From NCBI GenBank assembly GCA_003517675.1, contig DPAC01000136.1, positions 1 to 22,546 on the forward strand: a DNA stretch of 22,546 bases, written 5' to 3'. The DNA comes from Porphyromonadaceae bacterium. Its GTDB lineage: Bacteria > Bacteroidota > Bacteroidia > Bacteroidales > Dysgonomonadaceae. The position numbers and the translations under genes were made by a program. How positions within the stretch are numbered: the first letter of the stretch is position 1; the number at the start of each line of letters is the position of its first letter. This document shows, one piece after another, positions 15,477 to 22,546 of the stretch. A model generated the notes under the pieces. It was given only the letters and a program-made list of their open reading frames with translations, was not told the origin of the DNA and ran no database searches.

Positions 15477-16025
15477 CTAAAACTTATACACCCACTCGGC
15501 GAAGGCATTCACCCAGCTCTGCAGGAATGCACGGGTCTCTTCGCTCTTCAGGTTGTTCTGCTCGTCGAACAGCTCCCAGCTGTTGCCTATATAGGCTTCC
15601 GGTTGTTGCATCATGTAGATGTTGAGGAACACCATCGGCTGCCGCAGCGCATGGTTGGCTGCTTCTCCACCCAGGGGGCTCATCGAACTGCTCACAATCG
15701 CACCCGGCTTGCCGCCCCACTTGTTCTGACCATAGGGCCGTGATGCCACATCCAGGGCATTCTTCAACACACCGGAGATGGTGCGGTTGTACTCGGGGGT
15801 GAAGAAGAGATAGCCGTCGGCGGCACCAATTTTCTCGCGGAATGCTTCCCACTCTGCAGGGGGATTGCTATCCAGATCTTCGTTGTAGTGCGCCAGCTGA
15901 CCTATCTCCACGATCTCCAGCTCCAGCGTGTCGGGAGCCAGTTTGATCACCTCGTTCGCCAGTTTTCTGTTTGCTGATTCCTTGCGTAAACTGCCTATCA
16001 GTACTGCAATTTTCTTTTTACTCAT
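15477..16025 (-). CDS. NAD(P)H-dependent FMN reductase
   Basis: The 182-residue flavodoxin-like protein belongs to the NADPH-dependent FMN reductase family (which includes chromate and azo-dye reductases). It reduces FMN or quinones with NAD(P)H in the cytoplasm. IGSLRKESANRKLA (10-23) is the FMN-phosphate loop. FFTPEYNRTISGVLKNALD (74-92) carries the family PEYN motif, and SSSMSPLGGEAA (112-123) forms the third flavin-contacting region. The start at 16025 (MSKKKIAVLIGS) gives a standard N-terminus. A longer frame reaches 16124, but its extra residues do not resemble the family and include a hairpin sequence. Followed by its own strong terminator. Physiological substrate unknown. Confidence 0.92.
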   Translation of the reverse strand: MSKKKIAVLIGSLRKESANRKLANEVIKLAPDTLELEIVEIGQLAHYNEDLDSNPPAEWEAFREKIGAADGYLFFTPEYNRTISGVLKNALDVASRPYGQNKWGGKPGAIVSSSMSPLGGEAANHALRQPMVFLNIYMMQQPEAYIGNSWELFDEQNNLKSEETRAFLQSWVNAFAEWVYKF

Positions 16026-16060
16026 ATTTGTCGCAATATTTAATGATTTTATGCTGTTGT

Positions 16061-16081
16061 CAAGGGCATCAACTGCCCTTG
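16061..16081. repeat. Perfect 8-bp inverted repeat upstream of the FMN reductase gene
   Basis: CAAGGGCA (16061-16068) and TGCCCTTG (16074-16081) flank a 5-nt spacer, 36 nt upstream of the FMN reductase ATG. No T-run follows on either strand, so an operator or 5'-leader hairpin is more likely than a terminator. Confidence 0.5.
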
Positions 16082-16142
16082 CATCTGTTATTTGAACGCA
16101 ACAGACGAAGATTTGTTCAATCACTAATATCGATGAGCCATT

Positions 16143-16259
16143 TTATTTCAGGTTCCCCTTTTCACGAGCTTTGTTCACCAGATCCGTCAACAACTCCCGG
16201 AAACCCTTTTCAATTGCTTCCACCATAAAATTGATCTGCTGTTTGAGTCTGTTGTCCAT
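16143..16259 (-). CDS. Possible small protein, 38 residues
   Basis: A minus-strand frame between tadA and the FMN reductase gene starts with ATG at 16259 and ends with TAA at 16143. The product (beginning MDNRLKQQINFMVEAIEKGF) is amphipathic and helical in composition, with charged residues spaced as in a coiled coil. I do not recognise a family. A purine-rich AAGGAG lies about 17 nt upstream of the start, rather far for a ribosome site. It could equally be the N-terminal stump of a lost larger gene. Reported because it is the only frame with protein-like composition in this 300-nt gap. Confidence 0.3.
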   Translation of the reverse strand: MDNRLKQQINFMVEAIEKGFRELLTDLVNKAREKGNLK

Positions 16260-16328
16260 AGTTATTGTTTAGACGCTCCTTTTGGGTTGAAGAGTAACTC
16301 TTAAAAAGTTGGGATGGTGTGTGATAAT

Positions 16329-16763
16329 TTAGCGCTTGCTGGCAAAAAACTGTTTCATTAGCTCTCCGCATTCTTCAGCCATTACCCCACTGGTGAGGGT
16401 GGTCTTGGGGTGGAGCAGCTCTACGAATAGCCGGGTGAAGCCTCCCTTCTCATCCGCAGCGCCATATACCAGACGAGAGAGCTGTGCCCAGCGCAGTGCT
16501 CCGGCACACATGGGACAGGGCTCCACCGTCACGTAAAGGGTACAATCGGTCAGGTACTTGCCTCCCAGCACATTTGATGCAGCAGTGATGGCCTGCATCT
16601 CTGCATGGGCTGTCACATCGTTCAGCATCTCGGTGAGGTTGTGGGCACGGGCAATGATGCGCTGGCCGGATACCACCACGGCACCCACCGGTACCTCATT
16701 CTGTTCAAAGGCTTTATGTGCCTCCATCAGTGCCTGTCGCATAAAATAATTGTCGTTCAGCAT
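16329..16763 (-). CDS. tadA: tRNA-specific adenosine deaminase
   Basis: Converts adenosine-34 to inosine in the wobble position of tRNA-Arg(ACG), so that one tRNA reads several codons. The 144-residue protein has the zinc deaminase motifs: H53-A-E55 (TAHAEMQAI) with the catalytic glutamate, and P82-C83-x2-C86 (EPCPMCAGAL). EVPVGAVVV (23-31) and the C-terminal GVMAEECGELMKQFFASKR are typical of TadA rather than of cytidine or guanine deaminases. I chose the ATG at 16763. An upstream in-frame ATG at 16793 adds ten atypical residues. It is transcribed away from yraN. Confidence 0.95.
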   Translation of the reverse strand: MLNDNYFMRQALMEAHKAFEQNEVPVGAVVVSGQRIIARAHNLTEMLNDVTAHAEMQAITAASNVLGGKYLTDCTLYVTVEPCPMCAGALRWAQLSRLVYGAADEKGGFTRLFVELLHPKTTLTSGVMAEECGELMKQFFASKR

Positions 16764-16924
16764 AAGATTAGCGCCGCATTTCGTTTTCCTCAAACAGGGT
16801 GGGATAATCCTGTTCCATTCGATTACCTGCCGTTACGGATAGGTGTTGGATCACCTCTGAACTGCATGATCTTTGATGATGCAAAAAAACAAAATATTTT
16901 CACCAAAAGGAACTTTTTCATTGC

Positions 16925-16932
16925 TAAATTTG
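16925..16932 (+). promoter_or_regulatory. Candidate -7 box for the yraN-birA run
   Basis: TAAATTTG matches TAnnTTTG. Transcription would start near 16940, giving a leader of about 30 nt to the preferred yraN start. The -33 element is not clear. Confidence 0.45.
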
Positions 16933-16972
16933 TATTTTTACAACATTTATGGGCTTTTCATCCGGACGAGCA

Positions 16973-17332
16973 ATGGCGTTACACAACGAACTGGGTCGTA
17001 AAGGAGAGGCGACAGCGGTCAGCTACCTGGAGTCGAAAGGACATCATATCCTGGAAAGAAACTGGCGGCTCCATGGGTATGAGATCGACATCATCACCAC
17101 CCACGAGGGGTATATCGTCTTCGTGGAGGTGAAGACCCGCACGTCGGATCAGTGGGGTGACCCTGAGAGCTTTGTGGGTAAGCAACGCATGCGGCGAATG
17201 ATCCAGGCAGCCCACTACTACCTGCTGATAAAGCAGATCGATCTCCCTGCACGGTTCGATATCATCGCCATCCTGTGGAAAGGAGAACATTGCACGCTGG
17301 AACACATTGAAGATGCTTTTATTTCATTCTGA
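16973..17332 (+). CDS. yraN: YraN/UPF0102-family putative endonuclease-like protein
   Basis: The 119-residue protein matches the UPF0102 (YraN) family, which has a RecB/Holliday-resolvase-like nuclease fold; its cellular role is not settled. MALHNELGRKGEATAVSYLE (1-20) is the conserved start with the NELGRKGE motif. GYEIDIIT (35-42) with D39 and FVEVKTR (50-56) with E52 and K54 form the PD-(D/E)XK-type active centre. I chose the ATG at 16973 because family members begin close to HNELG; an alternative in-frame ATG at 16949 adds eight residues. It heads a plus-strand run with birA and may share a transcript with it. Confidence 0.92.
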   Translation: MALHNELGRKGEATAVSYLESKGHHILERNWRLHGYEIDIITTHEGYIVFVEVKTRTSDQWGDPESFVGKQRMRRMIQAAHYYLLIKQIDLPARFDIIAILWKGEHCTLEHIEDAFISF

Positions 17333-17480
17333 TCATCCTGTTGAGGGTTGCATTCTATTGAGATTAAAGGGAACATCCAAACGGAAAACAAGAAAGAGAT
17401 GGATCGACCATTCGGTGGAAGAGGTGATCCGCAAGCTGCAAAAAAAGAAACTGGAGGAATATTATGGAACAACTGAGTGA
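17313..17480 (+). CDS. Possible small basic protein between yraN and birA
   Basis: A 55-codon frame starts with ATG at 17313 inside the end of yraN and stops at 17478-17480, overlapping the first 17 nt of birA. Its second half is strongly protein-like: a basic stretch (SKRKTRKRW) followed by a predicted amphipathic helix (HSVEEVIRKLQKKKLEEYY). I do not recognise the family. It fills the otherwise unexplained 131-nt gap between yraN and birA. Initiation might be at the internal TTG at 17358 instead. The overlap with birA, whose good ribosome site lies within it, would allow translational coupling. It may also be chance. Confidence 0.35.
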   Translation: MLLFHSDHPVEGCILLRLKGTSKRKTRKRWIDHSVEEVIRKLQKKKLEEYYGTTE

Positions 17481-18228
17481 TCAGAGACGGATGATCCGTC
17501 TGGAGGAGATCGACTCCACCAACCGTTACCTGAAGCAGCTGGTAAGGGAGGAGCACCCTGAAGAGGGGTCACTGGTGATCGCCGATTACCAGACAGGGGG
17601 TAGAGGGCAGATGGGCAACAGCTGGCGCTCCGCCAGGGGGGAGAACCTGCTTTTCAGTCTGGTGATCTACCCGCGGCAGCTGCCGGCAAACGAATCGTTC
17701 ATCCTCTCCCGGATCACCTCATTGGCTCTCAAGAATATGCTCGATCAATTTACCGTTGATATTCGCATCAAATGGCCGAACGATATCTACTGGAAAGAAA
17801 AAAAAATTGCCGGCATCCTCATCGAGAATGATATCCAGGGGAAAGAGATCGACAACTCGGTGATCGGCATCGGCATCAATGTCAATCAACAGACCTTCCC
17901 GCTCGATTTGCCCAACCCCGTATCGCTACGCCAGATCACCGGAACACTTCACGACAGGGAGCATCTGTTGGATCTCTTTCTGCGTGAGTTTTTTCTGCTT
18001 TATCGTGATTTGCAGGATGATCAGAAGACCGCAATCGAAGATGAGTACATGCTCGATCTCTACCGGGTGAATGATTATTACTGGTTTGAAGATCAGAATG
18101 GCCGCTTCAAGGCGAAAATAGAGGCCGTGCTGCCATCAGGCCACCTGGTGCTCCGCACGCTCGATAGCAACAAGGAACGGATATATGCATTCAAAGAGGT
18201 GTCGTTCGTGGATGAGCTCCTTGTTTGA
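17464..18228 (+). CDS. birA: Biotin-[acetyl-CoA-carboxylase] ligase
   Basis: Attaches biotin to the carboxyl-carrier lysine of biotin-dependent carboxylases through biotinyl-AMP. The 254-residue protein is the monofunctional type: it begins directly with the catalytic domain (IRLEEIDSTNRYLKQL) and has no N-terminal DNA-binding domain, so it should not act as the biotin repressor. The adenylate-binding loop is GGRGQMGNSW (45-54). KWPND (103-107) and KKIAGILIE (113-121) carry the substrate-binding lysines, and GIGINVN is at 135-141. The small C-terminal SH3-like domain follows. The start is supported by a GGAGG site at 17453-17457, 6 nt before the ATG. Confidence 0.96.
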   Translation: MEQLSDQRRMIRLEEIDSTNRYLKQLVREEHPEEGSLVIADYQTGGRGQMGNSWRSARGENLLFSLVIYPRQLPANESFILSRITSLALKNMLDQFTVDIRIKWPNDIYWKEKKIAGILIENDIQGKEIDNSVIGIGINVNQQTFPLDLPNPVSLRQITGTLHDREHLLDLFLREFFLLYRDLQDDQKTAIEDEYMLDLYRVNDYYWFEDQNGRFKAKIEAVLPSGHLVLRTLDSNKERIYAFKEVSFVDELLV

Positions 18229-18245
18229 ATGTTGGTAAGTTGATC

Positions 18246-18277
18246 GGTTCAAGGTTTCGAACATCGAGCCTTGAACC
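18246..18277. repeat. 9-bp inverted repeat between birA and pyrH
   Basis: GGTTCAAGG (18246-18254) and CCTTGAACC (18269-18277) are perfect complements around a 14-nt loop. No T-run follows in either direction. It may be a weak terminator or a dispersed intergenic repeat. It separates birA from pyrH. Confidence 0.5.
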
Positions 18278-18310
18278 AGAAATCAAGAGATGAAAGCTTA
18301 AAAAAAACAT

Positions 18311-19018
18311 ATGCAATTCAAACGAATATTATTGAAGCTGAGCGGAGAATCGCTCATGGGAGAGAAACAGTATGGAATCGACGAGAAGCGGCTGCAAGCG
18401 TATGCCGAACAGATTCGTGAGGCTGCCGCCAAAGGCGTTGAGATCAGCATTGTGATGGGTGGTGGCAATATCTTCCGTGGCATGAGCGGCTCCAGCAAGG
18501 GGTTCGACAGGGTGAAAGGAGATCAGATGGGGATGCTGGCCACCGTGATCAACAGCCTGGCACTCAGCTCTGCACTTACGGCGATAGGGCAGCCTAACCG
18601 ACTCTTCACCGCCATCCGCATGGAGCCGGTGGGTGAGCTCTACTCCAAATGGAAAGCGATTGAAGCAATGGAACAGGGGCAGATTGCCATCATAGCCGGT
18701 GGTACCGGTAACCCATTTTTCACTACTGACACCGCATCAGCACTCCGGGGAATAGAAATCGAAGCCAATGCCATGTTCAAAGGTACACGGGTCGATGGCG
18801 TTTACACCGCCGATCCTGAGAAAGATCCCACTGCCACAAAATTCCATTCCATCACCTTCGATGAGATATACAAAAGGGGGTTGAAGGTGATGGATCTCAC
18901 TGCCACCACCCTCTGCCGGGAAAACAACCTACCTATCGTAGTCTTCGACATGGAGCGTTACGGCAACCTGAACAGGTTGATCGATGGGGAAGAGATTGGC
19001 ACTTTGGTTCATTTGTAG
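18311..19018 (+). CDS. pyrH: UMP kinase
   Basis: Phosphorylates UMP to UDP in pyrimidine nucleotide synthesis; a hexameric amino-acid-kinase-fold enzyme in bacteria. The 235-residue product has KLSGE (9-13), MGGGNIFRG (49-57), GDQMGMLATVINS (70-82) and the phosphate-binding GTGNPFFTTDTAS (131-143). It also has VDGVYTADPEKDP (161-173) and the C-terminal PIVVFDMERYGNLNRLIDGE. Length is typical. It is followed 54 nt later by frr, a pairing conserved across many bacteria. In bacteria the enzyme is commonly activated by GTP and inhibited by UTP; this is family knowledge only. Confidence 0.97.
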   Translation: MQFKRILLKLSGESLMGEKQYGIDEKRLQAYAEQIREAAAKGVEISIVMGGGNIFRGMSGSSKGFDRVKGDQMGMLATVINSLALSSALTAIGQPNRLFTAIRMEPVGELYSKWKAIEAMEQGQIAIIAGGTGNPFFTTDTASALRGIEIEANAMFKGTRVDGVYTADPEKDPTATKFHSITFDEIYKRGLKVMDLTATTLCRENNLPIVVFDMERYGNLNRLIDGEEIGTLVHL

Positions 19019-19039
19019 GAGCCATTCAAAAGTTTTGAC

Positions 19040-19047
19040 TATTTTTG
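19040..19047 (+). promoter_or_regulatory. Candidate -7 box ahead of frr
   Basis: TATTTTTG matches TAnnTTTG, 25 nt before the frr ATG. A TTTG at 19012-19015 is the nearest possible -33 element, but the spacing (24 nt) is long. frr may have its own start in addition to read-through from pyrH. Confidence 0.35.
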
Positions 19048-19072
19048 CCACTGAAACAATTTTAAAATAGGT

Positions 19073-19630
19073 ATGGATACAACAACAATCAGGAAAGAAG
19101 CTGAGGAGAAAATGCAGATGAGTATCGAGTTTCTCGAAGAGACTTTCTCCCGCATCCGCGCAGGACGTGCCAATGCACATATCCTCGACGGCATACGCGT
19201 GGAGTATTACGGAAGCCATGTGCCCCTATCCAACGTGGCTACCATCACTACCCCCGATGCCAAGACCATCATGGTACAGCCCTGGGAGAAGCAGATGCTG
19301 AAGGTGGTTGAGAAAGCGATCCTCGATTCCGACGTGGGTATCACCCCTGAGAACAATGGGGAGGTGATTCGTTTGGGTATTCCACCTCTTACGGAGGAAC
19401 GGCGTCGGCAGTTGGTGAAGCAGACCAAACAGGAGGCTGAGGAGGCTAAGATCAGTATCCGCAATGCTCGCCGCGAAGGGATTGATGAGTTAAAGAAAGC
19501 GGTGAAAGAGGGGATGCCAGAGGATATGGGCAAGGATGGCGAAAATGAACTGCAGAAGCTGCACGATAAATATATCCGGAAAGTGGATGAGATGTTCGCC
19601 GAGAAAGAAAAAGAAATACTGACCGTTTGA
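19073..19630 (+). CDS. frr: Ribosome recycling factor
   Basis: Splits the post-termination ribosome with EF-G so that subunits can be reused. The 185-residue protein is of standard length. It has the conserved [24 protein letters not shown] helix-hinge region (about 25-48), [19 protein letters not shown], and [24 protein letters not shown] in the second half of the domain I/hinge region. The C-terminal three-helix bundle ends in [14 protein letters not shown]. The stop codon overlaps the rsgA start by one base. Confidence 0.97.
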   Translation: MDTTTIRKEAEEKMQMSIEFLEETFSRIRAGRANAHILDGIRVEYYGSHVPLSNVATITTPDAKTIMVQPWEKQMLKVVEKAILDSDVGITPENNGEVIRLGIPPLTEERRRQLVKQTKQEAEEAKISIRNARREGIDELKKAVKEGMPEDMGKDGENELQKLHDKYIRKVDEMFAEKEKEILTV

Positions 19631-20592
19631 TGACTTCAGCCTGCGGTGAGGAGGAACTGCAACAGCGCAGCGGACTGGTAATCAGAAATACCGGGAACAG
19701 GTACTTGGTGCGTGATGAGCAGGGCAATGCCCTGCTCTGCCGCGCCAAGGGAAACTTCCGGTTGAAAGGGATCCGTAGCACCAGTCCCGTGGTGGTGGGC
19801 GATCGGGTGCTTCTTGAGGTGAACCCGGATGGCACTGCTTTCATCACCGATGTTGCGGAACGGAAGAACTACATCGTCCGGCGGGCATCCAACCTATCCA
19901 AACAGGTTCATATCCTGGCTGCCAACATCGACCGTGCACTGTTATGCATCACCTTGCGCAGCCCGGAGACCAGTACCGTCTTCATCGACCGCTTCCTGGT
20001 GACCGCCGAAGCCTATTCGGTACCGGTTACCCTTCTTTTCAACAAGATCGATCTCTATGATGTAGCGGATCAGGAGTACCTGCAGGGAATGATCCGGCTC
20101 TATACCACCATAGGCTATCACTGCCTGCAGAGCTCAATGGTTACCGGTCAAGGCAGAGATGAACTGGAGGCCCTCACTCGTGGTAAAACCGTGTTGCTGG
20201 CAGGTCATTCCGGCGTAGGGAAGTCAACCATCGTCAATACCCTTCTCGGAGAAACCATACAGAAAGTGGGAGAGATATCCGGTTATCATCAGAAAGGAAT
20301 GCACACCACCACCTTTTCCGAGATGATTGAACTTGAGAACGGCGGTTTCATCATCGATACACCGGGTATCAAAGGGTTCGGTACCATCGATATGGTAGCT
20401 GCGGAGGTGTCGCATTATTTCCCGGAGATTTTCCGCATATCGAAGCAATGCCGCTATTACAACTGCCTTCACCTGCAAGAGCCTGACTGTGCTGTGAGAG
20501 AGGCGGTGGCAAAACATCTGATCAGCGAGAGTCGCTACCACTCTTACCTCAACATACTGGAAGATATGAGCGAAGGTAAATATCGATTGTAG
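19630..20592 (+). CDS. rsgA: Ribosome small-subunit biogenesis GTPase RsgA
   Basis: A late-acting GTPase that helps mature the 30S decoding centre. The 320-residue protein has an N-terminal OB-fold (about 15-78), then a circularly permuted GTPase domain. The G4 motif NKID (138-141) precedes the P-loop GHSGVGKS (192-199), then TTT at 226-228 and DTPG (243-246). The C-terminal zinc finger has C274-x4-C279-x-H281-x5-C287. All are in the order specific to RsgA. I chose the ATG at 19630, which overlaps the frr stop as TGATG, suggesting translational coupling. An upstream TTG at 19627 is unnecessary. Confidence 0.96.
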   Translation: MTSACGEEELQQRSGLVIRNTGNRYLVRDEQGNALLCRAKGNFRLKGIRSTSPVVVGDRVLLEVNPDGTAFITDVAERKNYIVRRASNLSKQVHILAANIDRALLCITLRSPETSTVFIDRFLVTAEAYSVPVTLLFNKIDLYDVADQEYLQGMIRLYTTIGYHCLQSSMVTGQGRDELEALTRGKTVLLAGHSGVGKSTIVNTLLGETIQKVGEISGYHQKGMHTTTFSEMIELENGGFIIDTPGIKGFGTIDMVAAEVSHYFPEIFRISKQCRYYNCLHLQEPDCAVREAVAKHLISESRYHSYLNILEDMSEGKYRL

Positions 20593-20594
20593 TC

Positions 20595-22013
20595 ATGCAC
20601 CTGAACCAAACAATGATCACCCTTATTGATATCCTTTACCTCCTTACGGTGGTGAGCATCGTGGTGGTGGTCATTACCGAGAACAGGAATCCCATCAAAA
20701 CAGTGGCATGGGTGTTGGCGGTGCTCTTTCTGCCGGTCATTGGCATCATCTGGTATGCTGTCTTCGGACAGGAGGCCACCCGTAAGCATCGCATCTCGCG
20801 ACGCATGTACAGCAAACTGAAGAAGAGACCGCTGGATGAGATGGAGACACAGGTGGAGCTGAATTATCCGCCGGAATATGCCAACCTGATTCACCTCCTC
20901 CGTCGCATGGATTATAACCCTCTGCTGGGAGGAAACCAGGTAGAGTTTTTTACCCATGCCAGAGAAAAATTCGATCGTCTCCTAAGCGATATTGATCTGG
21001 CCCGGAAGCATATTCACCTTGAGTATTATGTGCTTAACGACGATGAGATCGGGAAAAGGTTGCAGCAAGCGCTGATCCGTAAAGCTCATGAAGGGGTAGA
21101 GGTGCGCATCATCTACGACAGTTTCGGCTCCCGGAAAACAGGTAAAGCCTATTTCGAAGCCTTTCGCATGGCTGGTATCGAGGTAGAACCCTTTCTGAAG
21201 GTGACACTTCCCTTCCTCACCTCGCGACTCAACTACCGGACACACCGCAAGATCATCGTGATTGACGGTGAGATCGGTTACCTGGGTGGCATGAATATCG
21301 CAGATCGCTATCTTGATGGACTGGAGTGGGGACCCTGGCGAGATACCCATGCCCGCATCAGGGGGAAAGGGGTTCAGGGGTTGCAATCGGTTTTTCTGAT
21401 CGATTGGTTCTTTGTCTCACAGACACTGATCACCTCACGCAATTACTTCCCACTGCTCGATAACTATGGCAACTCGCTGATGCAAATTGTCAACAGTGGG
21501 CCGCTGGAGAATGAATTGTTGCACGGTATCATGCAGGCTATCTATGGTGCCGAAAAATCGATTTTCATTCAAACGCCCTATTTTCTCCCGCCTGAATCGA
21601 TGGCCGACGCCCTGCAGGCCGCAGCTATTCGGGGTGTGGATGTGAGGCTCATGCTCTCCCGACGCTCCGATGTGCCGTTGGTGCAGCTGGCATCCTACTC
21701 GTTTATCGAACAGATGCTGCAGGCAGGGGTGAAGGTCTATCTCTACCGCGAAGGTTTTCTCCATTCCAAGCTCATGATCTTCGACGGTTCGCTTACCTTG
21801 ATTGGCTCTGCCAACTTAGACACCCGTAGCCTCGAGCAAAACTTTGAGATAGAAGCGTTTATATATGATAAGGAGGTGGCTTTTCGGGCGTTGGAGATCT
21901 TTGCCGGTGACCAGCGTTCCTGTGACGTTGTTTCTCTGAAAGAATGGAAAAAAAGGCCATTGACCAGACGTTTTTTGGAATCACTGCTGCGCCTCTTCGC
22001 ACCGCTGTTGTGA
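20595..22013 (+). CDS. cls: Cardiolipin synthase (phospholipase D superfamily)
   Basis: Condenses phosphatidylglycerol molecules into cardiolipin at the inner membrane. The 472-residue protein has two N-terminal membrane helices (about 8-27 and 34-57), the second with the PLDc_N-type pattern TVAWVLAVLFLPVIGIIWYAVFG. Two complete HKD catalytic motifs follow: H217-x-K219-x4-D224 (with GGMN downstream) and H390-x-K392-x4-D397 (with GSANLDTRS). The LNYRTHRK and NFEIEAF context is typical of ClsA-type enzymes. It starts 2 nt after rsgA, so it is probably cotranscribed. An internal ATG at 20613 would remove six residues and cannot be excluded as the start. Confidence 0.95.
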   Translation: MHLNQTMITLIDILYLLTVVSIVVVVITENRNPIKTVAWVLAVLFLPVIGIIWYAVFGQEATRKHRISRRMYSKLKKRPLDEMETQVELNYPPEYANLIHLLRRMDYNPLLGGNQVEFFTHAREKFDRLLSDIDLARKHIHLEYYVLNDDEIGKRLQQALIRKAHEGVEVRIIYDSFGSRKTGKAYFEAFRMAGIEVEPFLKVTLPFLTSRLNYRTHRKIIVIDGEIGYLGGMNIADRYLDGLEWGPWRDTHARIRGKGVQGLQSVFLIDWFFVSQTLITSRNYFPLLDNYGNSLMQIVNSGPLENELLHGIMQAIYGAEKSIFIQTPYFLPPESMADALQAAAIRGVDVRLMLSRRSDVPLVQLASYSFIEQMLQAGVKVYLYREGFLHSKLMIFDGSLTLIGSANLDTRSLEQNFEIEAFIYDKEVAFRALEIFAGDQRSCDVVSLKEWKKRPLTRRFLESLLRLFAPLL

Positions 22014-22124
22014 AAACGTTCATGGCTCTTGGTTCATAGTTCCTGATTAATACGTTACTGAGATCATATGTGAATTGGGTTAAAAAATTATATGAGCTTA
22101 CGGCGAATCGCTTATTGCTTAAAA

Positions 22125-22546
22125 ATGGAACGAATATTTCTAATCGGATACATGGGGTGCGGCAAGAGCACCATCGGCAAGCGGCTGGCAAAGTCGCTAT
22201 CCCTCTCATTTATTGACCTGGATGTGCATATTCAGAATAAATATCGCAAATCCATCGCCGAATTGTTTGCTGGAAAAGGAGAGGAGGAGTTTCGCAGGAT
22301 TGAGCGACAGGCCCTGCTGGAGGTGGCTACCTTTGAGGATGTGCTGATCTCCACCGGTGGTGGTGCTCCCTGTTTCTTTGACAACATGGAGGTGATGAAC
22401 CGGGCCGGTATCACCATCTATATCCAGGCCAACCCTGAAGAGCTGGCAGCTCGTTTGCGCGCATCAAAGACAGTGCGACCGCTGCTCAGGGAGAAGAAGC
22501 CGGAGGAACTGGTTCCCTTTATCCGGGAACATTTGGCTGAGCGTGA
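22125..22546 (+). CDS. aroK: Shikimate kinase, 3' end cut by window edge
   Basis: Phosphorylates shikimate at the 3-hydroxyl, the fifth step towards chorismate. The visible 140 residues include the Walker A loop G8-YMGC-GKST and DLD (31-33) that binds shikimate and Mg2+. They also include FRRIE (56-60) with the shikimate-binding arginine at 58, STGGGAP (76-82) and the lid arginine R118 in VRPLL. Family members run about 165-180 residues, so roughly 30 are missing beyond base 22546. The gene follows a 111-nt gap after cls in which I find no clear promoter or terminator. Confidence 0.95.
   Translation, partial: MERIFLIGYMGCGKSTIGKRLAKSLSLSFIDLDVHIQNKYRKSIAELFAGKGEEEFRRIERQALLEVATFEDVLISTGGGAPCFFDNMEVMNRAGITIYIQANPEELAARLRASKTVRPLLREKKPEELVPFIREHLAER

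Noticed and set aside
16280..16295. Short palindrome AAGAGTAACTCTT downstream of tadA
   Set aside because: The central spacer is a single base, too short for a hairpin loop, and there is no T-run. It could be a protein-binding site, but nothing supports that.
22014..22124. Gap between cls and aroK searched for a tRNA, terminator or promoter
   Set aside because: I see no cloverleaf, no stable stem with T-run and no TAnnTTTG box.
1..22546. CRISPR array, integrase, transposase or att-site repeats
   Set aside because: No regularly spaced direct repeats and no recombinase-like proteins are visible in any frame, despite the rearranged left end.

Overview
The window looks like a chromosomal segment from a member of the Bacteroidales, plausibly near Dysgonomonadaceae/Porphyromonadaceae. 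The clues are a FecR-type anti-sigma gene with an ECF sigma remnant, an AddB-like PD-(D/E)XK nuclease and YfhO protein of the type seen in that order, a pyrH-frr-rsgA run, and repeated TAnnTTTG -7 promoter boxes. Genus-level placement is inference from content, not a search result.

Region 1 (about 1-3550) is AT-rich, disturbed accessory DNA. On the minus strand lie a FecR anti-sigma gene broken by two compensating frameshifts (87-1106), a fragment of DNA polymerase IV (dinB) fused in frame to a scrap of a RelE/ParE-type toxin (1329-1736), and the C-terminal end of an ECF sigma factor (2739-2936). On the plus strand are an intact SatD-like protein with a C-terminal helix-turn-helix (1844-2569), a truncated DUF3307 membrane-protein gene that runs into a hairpin (2574-2744), and an apparently intact type II toxin-antitoxin pair (3001-3538). 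The toxin scrap fused to dinB matches the intact toxin over 55 nt with only synonymous differences. This region reads as a rearrangement scar.

Region 2 (3556-16763) is higher-GC and holds mostly housekeeping or metabolic genes. They are an AddB-like nuclease with a four-cysteine iron-sulfur motif (plus), a YfhO membrane protein and methionyl-tRNA synthetase (minus), an SDR protein lacking the usual YxxxK catalytic pair (plus), an alanine/sodium symporter with a roughly 105-residue insertion (minus), a Tat-exported Gfo/Idh/MocA oxidoreductase (plus), an NADPH-dependent FMN reductase and tRNA adenosine deaminase TadA (minus).

Region 3 (16925-22546) is a plus-strand run: yraN, a possible small basic ORF, birA, pyrH, frr, rsgA, a cardiolipin synthase, and the start of shikimate kinase, which is cut by the window edge. 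pyrH, frr and rsgA all serve RNA synthesis or ribosome recycling and maturation; frr and rsgA overlap by one base (TGATG).

I found no CRISPR array, tRNA, rRNA or complete insertion sequence. I did not find a convincing new multi-gene system. The best leads are the chimeric dinB/toxin fragment, the SatD locus with its palindrome-promoter arrangement and decayed partner, the symporter insertion, and the non-canonical SDR.
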